Positions 49,891 through 59,882 are shown, counted from the stretch's first letter. The stretch is DNA of 64,000 nucleotides from BM003 sp963783695 (GCA_963783695.1 CAWAOM010000006.1:372001-436000); one strand, 5' to 3'. Notes: generated by a model not told the origin, from the letters alone. Program-made: numbers and translations.

Positions 49891-50789
49891 GGGGCAACAC
49901 TCTCGAGGCGCTCGAGCATGATTTCGTAGACCGCGAAAAGATCATCTGCGCCATCAACCGCGCCAACGGTGTGCGGTAATATCAGCGCGGGAATACCGGA
50001 GCGGCCCGACAGCCAATCCGAGGGCCGGGCGCTCTGGTACGCCGAGCGTATGATCGCCCTCGGCTCATGTGAACCGATCTGGGCGAGCAGCGCGGCAAGG
50101 TGTCCCGCACTTGGCGGCACCCCGGGCTTCGCCTCGAGACTGCCAATCTGGTCCAGACCGAGCCACGCATTCATATAAACCCAGCTGTCGTGATGGACAA
50201 CGATCTCCATACCGGCAAGCCGGCCAGCACGCCCCTGCCAGCCGTCCAATGCCTGTTGCCAGCGGCTGCTGAAATCCGCCAGCAGGCGCGCATACTCGGC
50301 GGCTCCGCCCGGGTCGATCGCACTCAGTCGCGCCGAGAGTTCGACCGCTACCGGGAGGATATTGCGCGGGTCCGTCTGGATATGCGGGTTGCCGAAAGGA
50401 TGGATGTCCCCTCCGGCACGATCCACTGTCCGCGGAATTTCGAGCAGCGTTACATAGTCGGCTGCAGCGAGAAACCCGGGTTGTCCTGGCTGCACCCGCG
50501 GGTTGTTCGCCTGGCGCAGCAGTAACGGCAGCCATGCCACTTCAAGATCGGCGCCGGTGCAAACCACCAGATCGGCGTTGCGCACGCGCGCGATGAGGCT
50601 GGGCCGAGCCTGGATGTAATGCACGTCCTGGGCGCCGCTAACGGCCGCGACCGCTTCTACCCTGCCGCCACCCAACTCACCGGCAAGCGCCGCCCATTCG
50701 GGTTCGCACGCCAGTACTGCGAGATCGGCCTGCACCGGCCCCGACCAGATCAAAGCGGCCAGCACCAGAACGGATACGACAGTCTTCAT
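49887..50789 (-). CDS. ZnuA-like periplasmic metal-binding protein
   Basis: A 300-residue cluster A-I binding protein with a signal peptide (about 1-21, ending VQA). Likely metal ligands are His in QDVHYIQARPS, His in GDIHPFGNPHIQTDP, and HH in EIVVHHDSWVYMNAWLG, with a late acidic residue. It lacks the His-rich loop of typical ZnuA. The pairing with a ZnuB-type permease and a porin-like protein supports metal uptake, zinc being most likely. Confidence 0.88.
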   Translation of the reverse strand: MKTVVSVLVLAALIWSGPVQADLAVLACEPEWAALAGELGGGRVEAVAAVSGAQDVHYIQARPSLIARVRNADLVVCTGADLEVAWLPLLLRQANNPRVQPGQPGFLAAADYVTLLEIPRTVDRAGGDIHPFGNPHIQTDPRNILPVAVELSARLSAIDPGGAAEYARLLADFSSRWQQALDGWQGRAGRLAGMEIVVHHDSWVYMNAWLGLDQIGSLEAKPGVPPSAGHLAALLAQIGSHEPRAIIRSAYQSARPSDWLSGRSGIPALILPHTVGAVDGADDLFAVYEIMLERLESVAP

Positions 50790-50797
50790 ATCGCCCC

Positions 50798-51985
50798 CTA
50801 AAAGCTGTGTGCGCCGTGGGCGCCCAGGCTCATGATGTACTGCAGAAAGATCTGCGTATCGTCATTGGCGCCAGTGTCGAGATAGCTCGCCTGCAAGCGC
50901 AAACGGCTGAATTCACTGTGCGAGAAATCAATCATCGTACTGAACCGGTAAGGATCGTCATCGTCATCGAGCAGCGTCGGTTCCGCGAACCCGTTGATGT
51001 CGTTCGAGGCCGTCAGATAGTCGTATCGCAGGCCGACCCGCCATCTCGGGCGAAACTGATAAGCCGCCTGCGCGTACATACCGTGCTGATCGCCATCGTA
51101 GTCGCCGTCGCCGCTGCCGTCGATTGCGACGTCCCCGTCTTCATTGCGGTACATGTACTCGGCAGCGACCACCAGATTACGCAATTTTGAATTTCCATTC
51201 TCCGCCCATTTCCACACGAAATCGACCATATAAAGATCCGAGTCGCCGTCGAACGTCACATCGCCCTCGCCGCTGTCGCGATCCTCGGCATCGGCGGACA
51301 ACAGCGACACACCGAATCGCCAGCTCTGCGCGACGCCAATATCGCCACCCGTGCGCGCGAACAGGGAGAACGCGCCCGCACCGTCGTTAGCGGCACCGTT
51401 GGCCGGGTACGAATCGCCGCGGAAAACCTCGGCGCCGAGTTCGATAAAGCGGGTAGTTGGTGCAAGCCAGCGCAGCTGTGCGCCGACGTCGCCATAGTTG
51501 CCACCGAGAAATACAGAATATGCCAGCGGCGCATCGACAAAATCCCAGGTGTGCGGGTGTTTTACGTTGTGATAGCCGATATCCGAGTAGAACTTGCCGG
51601 CCTTGACCCCCAGCCCGTATGGCAGCGCCAGAGTCTGGATCCAGGCCTCTTCCAGTTCGATCTCGGTGTCACCGCCTTCGTCCTCGATCGCGGCGGTGAA
51701 AAAACCGTAGAATTGATCGTCGATGTTGGCGCTAATCACCAGCTCGCTTTCGCCCAGAGACAGTCCTTCTTCCGGTGGCCCTATCTCCTCGTCGGTCAGG
51801 AAACCGGGCAGCACAAGGTCGTCCGGGTCGTCTGAATAACGGGAATACTTGCCATCGAGAATAAGACTGATGGACGGATTGAACTCATTGCCGGACACCA
51901 CCCCCTGGGCGGACAGTTGTCGCGGGTAAACAATAAGTGCCGCGGGCAGCGCCAGCAGGAATACAGCAAACGAGATGCGGTTCAT
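50798..51985 (-). CDS. Porin-like outer membrane beta-barrel protein
   Basis: A 395-residue protein with a signal peptide (about 1-26, LSAQG) and alternating strands ending in a terminal Phe (GAHGAHSF), which is typical of outer membrane barrels. Loops are rich in Asp and Glu (DDPDDLVLPGF, GSGDGDYDGDQHG, LLDDDDDPYRF), which could attract cations. It lies nine bases before the binding protein gene, so it probably lets the metal cross the outer membrane. No TonB box or plug domain is seen, so it is a passive porin rather than a TonB receptor. Confidence 0.82.
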   Translation of the reverse strand: MNRISFAVFLLALPAALIVYPRQLSAQGVVSGNEFNPSISLILDGKYSRYSDDPDDLVLPGFLTDEEIGPPEEGLSLGESELVISANIDDQFYGFFTAAIEDEGGDTEIELEEAWIQTLALPYGLGVKAGKFYSDIGYHNVKHPHTWDFVDAPLAYSVFLGGNYGDVGAQLRWLAPTTRFIELGAEVFRGDSYPANGAANDGAGAFSLFARTGGDIGVAQSWRFGVSLLSADAEDRDSGEGDVTFDGDSDLYMVDFVWKWAENGNSKLRNLVVAAEYMYRNEDGDVAIDGSGDGDYDGDQHGMYAQAAYQFRPRWRVGLRYDYLTASNDINGFAEPTLLDDDDDPYRFSTMIDFSHSEFSRLRLQASYLDTGANDDTQIFLQYIMSLGAHGAHSF

Positions 51986-52048
51986 GAAATAACCTTCGCC
52001 AAAGCAAACTGAAAAGCCACCGGGAATTCGCGGCGGAGCAGAGATTTT

Positions 52049-52339
52049 TCAGCAGCGGCGAACGGGCGGTGCACGCACGGCCGGTAAGCCCACGATAGCC
52101 GTCGATAGCGGCAAGCGCTGGGACCAGGCACCACGCAGGGAATCGCCAGCCAGCAAAGGAACAGGGCTGCCGATGTCGGCGGAATTGCAGGCGCCGTACT
52201 GGATCACGACGAAACAGCCGTCGTCGTAGGCGTGGCCCGGTGCGGTGGCGTCGTGACTGCTTGCGCCAAGCATACCCGTGAACAGCGCCATCAGGACCAA
52301 AGCGCTGATAATTCGACTCGGATGTTTCAGGTTGAGCAT
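52049..52339 (-). CDS. Short exported protein with His and Cys, metal-cluster associated
   Basis: A 96-residue protein from ATG 52339. It has a signal-like N-terminus (SRIISALVLMALFTGMLGASS), then a His/Asp segment (HDATAPGHAYDDGCF) and a CNS site, and ends PPVRRC. The size, His/Cys content and Pro-Arg end recall small exported proteins near copper or zinc genes (DUF2946-like), but that is only a resemblance. It heads the metal-uptake run 63 bases before the porin. The ribosome site is weak; the frame is open to 52435. Confidence 0.55.
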   Translation of the reverse strand: MLNLKHPSRIISALVLMALFTGMLGASSHDATAPGHAYDDGCFVVIQYGACNSADIGSPVPLLAGDSLRGAWSQRLPLSTAIVGLPAVRAPPVRRC

Positions 52340-52498
52340 CGGCAAGAGCTGAGGATGGCAAACGGGACTTTCGTCACTACAGAACTTTTTACTCCTCCGC
52401 CAGACTATTGGCAAGCGGCCCAGGACAGCGCGCATATGGCCTCGGCCACCGTTCTGGCGCTATCATCCGCGTTTAAACGAATTCCCCGGAGCAATTGA

Positions 52499-54433
52499 AT
52501 GGTAGTCATCCGCTTACCCGATGGCTCGACACGCGACTTTGACGGGCCGGTAACCGGTCTCGATCTGGCCGGGTCGATCGGACGGCGTCTCGCGAAAGAT
52601 GCCGTCGCCGTGCGCGTGAACGGCGAACTGTGGGATCTGAACCGGCCGATAGAAACTGACTCGGATGTGCAGGTCGTGACCCGCGAGGATGACGATGGCG
52701 TGGAAATTCTGCGCCACGATGCCGCGCACCTGCTCGCCGAAGCAGTCAAGGAACTGTACCCGGAGACCCAGGTCACGATCGGGCCGGCCATCGACAATGG
52801 CTTCTATTACGATTTTGCCCGCGAGGAACCGTTTCGGCCTGAAGATCTCGAGCAAATCGAACGGCGCATGGGCGAGATCGTGGACCGCGACGAGGCCATT
52901 AGCCGCGAGGTCTGGGATCGCGACGAGGCGGTCCGTTTCTTTACCGGTCTCGGTGAGCATTACAAGGCCGAGATCATCGCTGCGATCCCGGCCGGGGAAC
53001 CGATCACATTGTACCGGCAAGGGCAGTTCATCGATCTGTGCCGCGGACCTCACCTGCCGAACACCGGGCGGCTTGGCAAGGCGTTCAGGCTGACCAAGCT
53101 TGCCGGCGCCTACTGGCGCGGTGATTCGAACAACGCGATGCTGCAAAGGATTTACGGAACCGCCTGGCCGGACAAGAAACGACTGGACCAGTATTTGCAC
53201 CAGCTCGCAGAAGCAGAACGGCGCGATCATCGCCGTCTCGGGCGCGAGATGGATCTGTTCCATTTCCAGGAAGAAGCGCCCGGATCGGTGTTCTGGCATC
53301 CGCAAGGCTGGAGTCTGTTCCAAAACCTGATCGATTACATGCGTAAGCGTCAGGACGAGGCCGGATACCGCGAAATAAACACCCCGGAATTGATGGATCG
53401 GTCGCTGTGGGTCAAGTCGGGCCATGTCGAGAAATTCGGCGATAACATGTTCGTAACAGAGACCCCCGACGAGCGGGTGTTTGCTCTCAAACCGATGAAT
53501 TGCCCCGGCCATGTCCAGGTATTCAAACAGGGCATTACCAGCTACCGCGAACTGCCGCTGCGGCTGTCTGAATTCGGCAGTGTGCATCGCTATGAGCCAT
53601 CCGGCGCTTTGCACGGACTGATGCGGGTGCGCTCGTTTACCCAGGACGATGCGCACATCTTCTGCACCGAGCAACAAATTACCGAAGAGTGTGTGACCGT
53701 AACCAAGCTGATACTCGACATCTACCGCGATTTCGGCTTTGAAGACATCCGTATCAAGTTCGCCGACCGACCCGAAAAACGGGTCGGCGCCGACAGCGTC
53801 TGGGATGAGTCCGAGCAGGCACTCATGACAGCACTGAAATCAACCGGCCTGCCTTACGAGCTCAACCCGGGTGAGGGCGCCTTCTATGGTCCCAAGCTGG
53901 AGTTCGTTCTGACCGATGCGATCGGTCGAGACTGGCAGTGCGGAACTGTTCAGGTGGATCTGAACCTGCCCGAACGGCTCGGGGCGAGTTTTATCGGCGA
54001 GGACGGTCAGAAGCATCCGCCGGTAATGATTCACCGCGCTCTTTTCGGATCACTCGAACGCTTTACCGGCATTCTGCTCGAGCACTATGCCGGGCGGTTG
54101 CCGTTATGGCTGGCCCCGACCCAGGTCGTCGTGGCGACCATTACGTCGGACGCCGATGCCTATGCGATGGAGGTTGCGGGAACATTGCGACATCACGGTA
54201 TTCGCGTGGAAACGGACCTGCGCAACGAGAAAATCAACTACAAGGTTCGCGAACACAGTCTGGCCAAGGTTCCGGTGATGTTCGTGGCGGGAAAACGCGA
54301 GGCTGAGAATCACAGCGTCTCGATTCGCCGTCTCGGCCAGAAACACCAGACCAGTGCGCCGCTTGCGACCGCGGTCGCCGATCTGAGCCGTGAGTGTACG
54401 CAGAAACGCGCGTTCGACGACGAGGCTGCATAA
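52499..54433 (+). CDS. thrS: Threonyl-tRNA synthetase
   Basis: A 644-residue class II synthetase with all domains: TGS (1-62), editing domain with HDAAHLLAEAVKELYP and DLCRGPHLPNTG, catalytic core and anticodon-binding domain. The zinc ligands Cys, His and His are kept (KPMNCPGHVQVF, SGALHGLMRVRSFTQDD, PVMIHRALFGSLERF). GGAG precedes the ATG. The usual partner genes infC-rpmI-rplT do not follow; instead it diverges from a metal-uptake run and is convergent with lptE. That makes a second, zinc-linked copy plausible, but it may be the only one. Confidence 0.95.
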   Translation: MVVIRLPDGSTRDFDGPVTGLDLAGSIGRRLAKDAVAVRVNGELWDLNRPIETDSDVQVVTREDDDGVEILRHDAAHLLAEAVKELYPETQVTIGPAIDNGFYYDFAREEPFRPEDLEQIERRMGEIVDRDEAISREVWDRDEAVRFFTGLGEHYKAEIIAAIPAGEPITLYRQGQFIDLCRGPHLPNTGRLGKAFRLTKLAGAYWRGDSNNAMLQRIYGTAWPDKKRLDQYLHQLAEAERRDHRRLGREMDLFHFQEEAPGSVFWHPQGWSLFQNLIDYMRKRQDEAGYREINTPELMDRSLWVKSGHVEKFGDNMFVTETPDERVFALKPMNCPGHVQVFKQGITSYRELPLRLSEFGSVHRYEPSGALHGLMRVRSFTQDDAHIFCTEQQITEECVTVTKLILDIYRDFGFEDIRIKFADRPEKRVGADSVWDESEQALMTALKSTGLPYELNPGEGAFYGPKLEFVLTDAIGRDWQCGTVQVDLNLPERLGASFIGEDGQKHPPVMIHRALFGSLERFTGILLEHYAGRLPLWLAPTQVVVATITSDADAYAMEVAGTLRHHGIRVETDLRNEKINYKVREHSLAKVPVMFVAGKREAENHSVSIRRLGQKHQTSAPLATAVADLSRECTQKRAFDDEAA

Positions 54434-54443
54434 TCCGGCGGTT

Positions 54444-54956
54444 TTATTCGACCGAGGCGAGCCGCCGCATCATCAGGCGTACGAGGTCTTCGGCGAGCGC
54501 GGCGCGAATGACCTCTTCCTCGCGCCGTTTGCCGAGGACATCGGTCTCGTCATAACTGTAATCGCGGGTCACCGTCATCGGGCGCGCTTCGAGACGCGAC
54601 TCACCGTCACTCGAAAGCTCGTAAGTGACCGTGTAATAGACCTCGTATTCCTGCGGCACATTATCGGCCGAAACCGATAGCAGGCGCTGGCCGGTATCGT
54701 CGCGTAACAGCCTCAGAATGGCGCTGGCTTCACTACGCTTGTCGGTGACGGTTATTCCGGCTGCGCGCAGTCGACGATCGAGCGTTAGCGACAACACGCT
54801 GTAGGGATTACGCGACTCGACGTAGGTTGTATTCATGACTTCTGGCAATGCATCCGGCGCCTCGAGACGATAACCGCAGCCCTGCAGCGTCACTGCATTC
54901 GCCACGACAATACCGATCCCGACGACGGCGTTGCGCCAGCATACGAATTCACGCAT
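54444..54956 (-). CDS. lptE: LPS-assembly lipoprotein LptE
   Basis: A 170-residue outer membrane lipoprotein that plugs the LptD barrel. The signal peptide ends in the lipobox LQGC, so Cys27 is lipidated. The stretch RNPYSVLSLTLDRRLRAAGITVTD is typical of the family. It overlaps the leuS stop by one base, the conserved leuS-lptE pair. holA, the normal next gene, lies 5 kb away beyond the thrS/metal insertion. Confidence 0.93.
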   Translation of the reverse strand: MREFVCWRNAVVGIGIVVANAVTLQGCGYRLEAPDALPEVMNTTYVESRNPYSVLSLTLDRRLRAAGITVTDKRSEASAILRLLRDDTGQRLLSVSADNVPQEYEVYYTVTYELSSDGESRLEARPMTVTRDYSYDETDVLGKRREEEVIRAALAEDLVRLMMRRLASVE

Positions 54957-57403
54957 TACACGACCACGTTGACGAGTTTGTCCGGCACAACCACCACCTT
55001 GCGGATCGATTTGCCGTCAATGAATTTCTGCACGTTGGTCGCCGCCAGCGCCGCTGCCTCGATCGCCTCGCGATCCGCTCCCGCGGGCACGACGACCCTG
55101 GCTCGCAACCGGCCATTGACCTGCACCACGATCTCGACCTCGGAGCGACCCAACGCGTTGTCGTCGACCACCGGCCATGGCGCATCGACTACCGCGCCTT
55201 CCTCGCCAAGCGACCGCCATAACGCATGACAGGTGTGCGGAATAATCGGCGACAACATCACGACGATGGCACGCAATGCCTCGCGCTCGACCGCCCGGCC
55301 TGCGGCGGATTCGTCATTGCACCGGTTGAGCGCATTCAAAAGCTCCATCATTGCCGCAATGGCAGTGTTGAAAGTGTAGCGACGGCCAATATCGTCACTG
55401 ACTTTTGCGATGGTCTCATGGGTCTTGCGCCGGATATCGCGTTGCGGGTCATCGAGCGCCGCAATATCGAGCGTATCAACCACGCCTGCCGACACATGTT
55501 CCGCGACACTGCGCCACAATTTCTTCAAAAACCGGAAGCTTCCCTCAACGCCTTCATCCGACCACTCAAGGCTCTGTTCCGGCGGCGCCGCGAACATCAT
55601 GAAAAGCCTCACCGTGTCTGCGCCGTAACGCTCGATCAATGCTTCCGGATCGACGGTATTGCCTTTCGACTTGGACATCTTGGCGCCATCTTTCAGCACC
55701 ATGCCCTGAGTCAGCAGATTAGCGAAGGGCTCACCGGCGTCTACGCTGCCCTCATCGCGTAACAACTTCTGGTAGAAGCGCGCATAGAGTAAATGCAAAA
55801 TGGCATGCTCGATACCGCCGATGTACTGATCGACCGGCATCCAGTAGTTCGCCCGTTCGTCAACCATCCCGGTCGTCGCATCGGGACACGCATAGCGCAG
55901 GAAATACCACGACGACTCCATGAACGTATCGAATGTATCGGTCTCGCGGCGCGCCTCGCCGCCACAGGCCGGGCAAGTCGTTTCGTAAAACTCCGCCATC
56001 CGCGTCAACGGCGACTGCACTCCCGAGAAATCGACCTGCTCCGGCAAAACCACGGGCAACTGTTCCTCCGGCACCGGCAGCGCGCCGCAGGTCCCGCAGT
56101 TGACGACAGGGATCGGCGCACCCCAGTAGCGCTGCCGCGAAACGCCCCAGTCACGCAGCCGGTAATTCACCTTGCGCCGGCCCATCCCGCTGGCCTCGAG
56201 ATGCGCGGCGAGTGCGTCGAACGCTTCTGCGGAACTCAAACCGGTATGGGTCCGCGAATTGACCAGCACGCCTTTTTCGACAAACGCGGCGGCGCCAATA
56301 TCGGCCACGGTGCCGTCAGCCGGCGCGATCACCTGGCGGATTTCGAGCCCATGCTGGCGCGCAAAATCCCAGTCGCGCTGATCGTGCCCGGGCACCGACA
56401 TTACCGCGCCCGTCCCGTAACTCATCAGCACGAAGTTGGCGGCCCAAACGGGGACGGCCTCGCCGTTGATCGGATTGATGGCGACACGCCCAAGCGGCAT
56501 GCCCTTCTTCTCCATTGTTTCCAGTTCCGCCTCGGCGGTCGCCGTGCTGCGGCATTCCTCAATGAAACGAGCCAGCGCCGGATCGTTCTCCGCTGCTTCC
56601 CGGGCCAGCGGGTGTTCGGCCGCGACCGCCATATAGGTCACGCCATACAGCGTGTCAGGCCGCGTCGTGAACACCTCGAGCGCCTCACCGCCGTCGACAT
56701 CGAAGCGGATCTCGACGCCTTCCGAACGTCCGATCCAGTTGCGTTGCATCGTGCGAACAGCCTCGGGCCAGCCGGGGAGCCTATCAAGTTCCTCAAGTAA
56801 TTCATCAGCATACGCGGTAATGCTCATAAACCACTGCGGTATTTCGCGGCGTTCGACCAGCGCCTGGGAGCGCCAGCCGCGACCGTCGACAACCTGTTCA
56901 TTGGCGAGAACGGTCTGATCTACGGGGTCCCAGTTGACGACGGCGTTTTTCTTGTACACCAGACCCTTGCGCATCAGCCGGGTAAAAATGAGTTGCTCCC
57001 AGCGATAATAGTCCGGTTGACAGGTCGCCAGTTCGCGCGACCAGTCATAGGCAAATCCGAGGCGCTTGAGCTGCTCACGCATGTAACCGATGTTTTCGTA
57101 AGTCCACTGCGCCGGTGCAACGCCGCGTTCGATCGCGGCGTTTTCCGCCGGCATGCCAAACGCATCCCAGCCCATCGGCTGCAAAACGTTCTTGCCCTGC
57201 ATACGCTGGTAGCGACTGATCACATCGCCAATCGTGTAATTACGCACATGCCCCATGTGCAAGCGCCCGCTGGGATACGGGAACATGCACAGGCAGTAGA
57301 ACTTCTCTTTGGCGGAGTCCTCAACGACCGCGAAGGTCTGGTTCTCCTCCCAGAACTTTTGCGCCTCGGGTTCGATTACTTCGGGCTTGAATACCGGGTC
57401 CAT
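54956..57403 (-). CDS. leuS: Leucyl-tRNA synthetase
   Basis: An 815-residue class I synthetase. The HIGH-type motif is in FPYPSGRLHMGHVRNYTIGD, the KMSKS loop in DGAKMSKSKGNTVDPEALIERYGADT. The editing domain (TTRPDTLYGVTYMAVAAEHPLA) is intact, as are the zinc-domain cysteines (CGTCGALPVPEE and CPACGGEARRE). No anomaly. lptE is coupled downstream. Confidence 0.98.
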   Translation of the reverse strand: MDPVFKPEVIEPEAQKFWEENQTFAVVEDSAKEKFYCLCMFPYPSGRLHMGHVRNYTIGDVISRYQRMQGKNVLQPMGWDAFGMPAENAAIERGVAPAQWTYENIGYMREQLKRLGFAYDWSRELATCQPDYYRWEQLIFTRLMRKGLVYKKNAVVNWDPVDQTVLANEQVVDGRGWRSQALVERREIPQWFMSITAYADELLEELDRLPGWPEAVRTMQRNWIGRSEGVEIRFDVDGGEALEVFTTRPDTLYGVTYMAVAAEHPLAREAAENDPALARFIEECRSTATAEAELETMEKKGMPLGRVAINPINGEAVPVWAANFVLMSYGTGAVMSVPGHDQRDWDFARQHGLEIRQVIAPADGTVADIGAAAFVEKGVLVNSRTHTGLSSAEAFDALAAHLEASGMGRRKVNYRLRDWGVSRQRYWGAPIPVVNCGTCGALPVPEEQLPVVLPEQVDFSGVQSPLTRMAEFYETTCPACGGEARRETDTFDTFMESSWYFLRYACPDATTGMVDERANYWMPVDQYIGGIEHAILHLLYARFYQKLLRDEGSVDAGEPFANLLTQGMVLKDGAKMSKSKGNTVDPEALIERYGADTVRLFMMFAAPPEQSLEWSDEGVEGSFRFLKKLWRSVAEHVSAGVVDTLDIAALDDPQRDIRRKTHETIAKVSDDIGRRYTFNTAIAAMMELLNALNRCNDESAAGRAVEREALRAIVVMLSPIIPHTCHALWRSLGEEGAVVDAPWPVVDDNALGRSEVEIVVQVNGRLRARVVVPAGADREAIEAAALAATNVQKFIDGKSIRKVVVVPDKLVNVVV

Positions 57404-57444
57404 TAGCTATCCGACCTGCCTCAGATCAAAACCGCAAGCATACC

Positions 57445-58980
57445 TCAGCGGCGGCGTCGCGACACGACTGCACGCCGCTCCAGCAGGGTTCCCGCAGCAA
57501 TCAAAATCAACGCGAGCGCAACGACCGTGCTGTTGCCGAACCGGACAAAGGGAGTCGCACCCGAGCGCGCCGATACCTCTGCGCGCAATACGCTGACTTC
57601 GAACTGTGGCGATCGCACCAGCAATTCGCCGCGGTGATCGATAACCGCCGAAATTCCGGTGTTCGTGGCCCTTAGTGTTGCCCGCCCTGCCTCGACGGAC
57701 CGCATGCGCGCGATCTGCAGATGCTGATGCGGCGCAATGGAATCGCCGAACCAGGCGTCGTTGCTGACGTTGACCAGCATGCCGGCCTGCGGCAGGAACG
57801 CGAGCATCTGCTCGCCGAATGCGTCCTCGTAGCAAATGCTCGGGGCGAGCGCCGCGACGGAAGTATGCAGCACAGGCTGGCGCGGGCCGCCCACACCAAG
57901 ATCCGAGTAAGGCAGACTGAGCAGGCGCATCCAGTCGCGGACGAAACCGGGAACCGGAAAGTACTCGCCGAATGGCACCAGATGACGTTTGTCGTAGATC
58001 TGCGGCGTGTCGCCGAGCACGACGATGGAGTTGAAAACCGGTCCGTCGCTGCGGTCGCGGCGCAAGATTCCGAGGACGATTTCACTCCCCTCTTTCTGCG
58101 CGGCCGCTGCCAGCGCATCGAGGTAACCCGCGGCGCGGTGCATCAGCAGCGGAATCGCGGCTTCCGGCAACACGATCAGATCCCGCCCAAGCTCTTTGCC
58201 GACCAGTTCGCGATACAGCTTCAGTGTCGGCAGCCGCTCTTCGACGAGCCATTTTCGATCCTGGCTTATCGCCCCCTGAATCAGACTCGCCGATACGGGA
58301 GCGCCCAGCGGCGCCGTCCATTCTTTCCCGCGCAGCACGGCGCCACCACCCCACAGCGCCGTCAGCACGGCTATTGCGGCGATCCCGGCCGAAGTGGCCG
58401 GCCGGCGCAACTGCAACAGCGCCCCGCCACTGAGCGCGACCGCGAGGCTGACACCAAAGACCCCCAACACCGGGGCAAACCCGAGCAACGGCGTTTCAAG
58501 CTGGCTGTAACCCAGGGAGAGCCATGGAAAGCCTGTCAGCACCCAGCTGCGCAGCCATTCGGACAATACCCACGCCGCGGGCCATAACAACACCATTGCG
58601 ACGCCGCGACCGGGGAAGAGCCAACGCCGGGCGACATAGCCAAGACCGGCGTAGTAAAGGGCCATCAGCGCAACAAGCCCCAGCATCAAAAAAATTGCCA
58701 GCGCGGCCGGCGCCTCGCCAAAAACGCGGATACTGATAAATGTCCAGTAGGTGCCGCCAAGAAACAGGCCACAACCGTAGACAAACCCGGCCAGCGCCGC
58801 GCCTCTCGGCTCGAGCCCGGTCCAGCTCCAGAAAAGCACTGCTACCGCGACGGGCGCGATCCACGCCTGATCGAATGGAGCAAACGCCAGCACCGTAGCG
58901 ATACCCGCGACCAGAGCCAGCGCATGCGGCAGTCGCCGGGTCGGCGCCGCATGCGCCGTTGCCGAAGCCTCTCCGGGCAC
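57445..58980 (-). CDS. lnt: Apolipoprotein N-acyltransferase
   Basis: A 511-residue inner membrane enzyme that adds the third acyl chain to lipoproteins. Six or more helices fill the first 200 residues, followed by a nitrilase-like domain with Glu in LIVLPEAAIPLL, Lys in QIYDKRHLVPFGEYFPV and Cys in APSICYEDAFGEQM. The corC gene starts just upstream, the standard arrangement. Confidence 0.96.
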   Translation of the reverse strand: MPGEASATAHAAPTRRLPHALALVAGIATVLAFAPFDQAWIAPVAVAVLFWSWTGLEPRGAALAGFVYGCGLFLGGTYWTFISIRVFGEAPAALAIFLMLGLVALMALYYAGLGYVARRWLFPGRGVAMVLLWPAAWVLSEWLRSWVLTGFPWLSLGYSQLETPLLGFAPVLGVFGVSLAVALSGGALLQLRRPATSAGIAAIAVLTALWGGGAVLRGKEWTAPLGAPVSASLIQGAISQDRKWLVEERLPTLKLYRELVGKELGRDLIVLPEAAIPLLMHRAAGYLDALAAAAQKEGSEIVLGILRRDRSDGPVFNSIVVLGDTPQIYDKRHLVPFGEYFPVPGFVRDWMRLLSLPYSDLGVGGPRQPVLHTSVAALAPSICYEDAFGEQMLAFLPQAGMLVNVSNDAWFGDSIAPHQHLQIARMRSVEAGRATLRATNTGISAVIDHRGELLVRSPQFEVSVLRAEVSARSGATPFVRFGNSTVVALALILIAAGTLLERRAVVSRRRR

Positions 58981-58986
58981 GCGCTG

Positions 58987-59865
58987 TCAGGACCCGGTTT
59001 CGCCTGGAACCGCCCAGGTCTCGGGCGGCGTAACCTGCAGCACGTCGATACGGCGGCGATGGGCTCGCGTGACGCGAAACTCGCAGCCCTGCAGCTCGAC
59101 TTTCTCTCCGCGTCGCGGCAGACGGCCGAATTCCCGACTGACCAGGCCACCGACGGTGTCGTATTCCTCGTCATCAAGTTCACTACCGAAGTACTCGTTG
59201 AAATCCTCGATCCGGGTCAGCGCGAGTACTGCGTACTTGCCGTTGCCCTCGGCGACGATTTCCGCCTCGCCCTGAATATCGTGCTCGTCGTCGATGTCTC
59301 CGACGATCTGCTCCAGCACGTCCTCAATCGTCAACAGCCCCGAAACGCCACCATATTCATCGACGACGATAGCCATGTGATTGTGACTGGAGCGAAACTC
59401 GCGCAGCAACGTATTCAGGCGTTTGCTTTCGGGGATAAAAACCGCCGGGCGCAGACATTCGCGAATATCGAATTTCTCACTGGCACCCTCGGCATAGAAG
59501 CGCAGCAAATCCTTGGCCAAAAGGATACCCGCGACTTCGGAAATATCGTCACCGACAACCGGAAAGCGCGAATGCCCTGACGCGATGATGACGCGCATCA
59601 GCTCTTCGGGCGGCTTGTCGCGCTCGAGTACCACCATCTGCGAGCGCGGGATCATGATATCGCCGACCTGGGTTTCCGACACTTCGAGCACACCCTGGAG
59701 CATGGTCTCTTCTTCGGCATCGAGCAGACGGCGCGCACGGGCGCCTTTGAGTTGTTGTTTGAGGTGTTCGCGATCCCGGGGCTCAGGACCGAACAGATTG
59801 CGCAAACGTCCGAACCAGGAGGAATTTCCGGGACCGTCGGGACTTGGAGGTTTATCAGCGGACAT
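58987..59865 (-). CDS. corC: CorC-type CBS domain protein
   Basis: A 292-residue protein, equal to E. coli CorC. Two CBS domains (EVSETQVGDIMIPRSQMVVLE and IRECLRPAVFIPESKRLNTLLREF) precede a CorC/HlyC domain (YDTVGGLVSREFGRLPRRGEKVEL). It is linked to magnesium/cobalt efflux. ATG 59865 with GGGGAA upstream is chosen over the TTG at 59886 that overlaps ybeY. Confidence 0.94.
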   Translation of the reverse strand: MSADKPPSPDGPGNSSWFGRLRNLFGPEPRDREHLKQQLKGARARRLLDAEEETMLQGVLEVSETQVGDIMIPRSQMVVLERDKPPEELMRVIIASGHSRFPVVGDDISEVAGILLAKDLLRFYAEGASEKFDIRECLRPAVFIPESKRLNTLLREFRSSHNHMAIVVDEYGGVSGLLTIEDVLEQIVGDIDDEHDIQGEAEIVAEGNGKYAVLALTRIEDFNEYFGSELDDEEYDTVGGLVSREFGRLPRRGEKVELQGCEFRVTRAHRRRIDVLQVTPPETWAVPGETGS

Positions 59866-59882
59866 CAGGTATTCCCCGTACC

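Noticed and set aside
52340..52498. Zur box between the metal-uptake run and thrS
   Set aside because: No GTTATA-type palindrome could be found by eye, so no operator is called.
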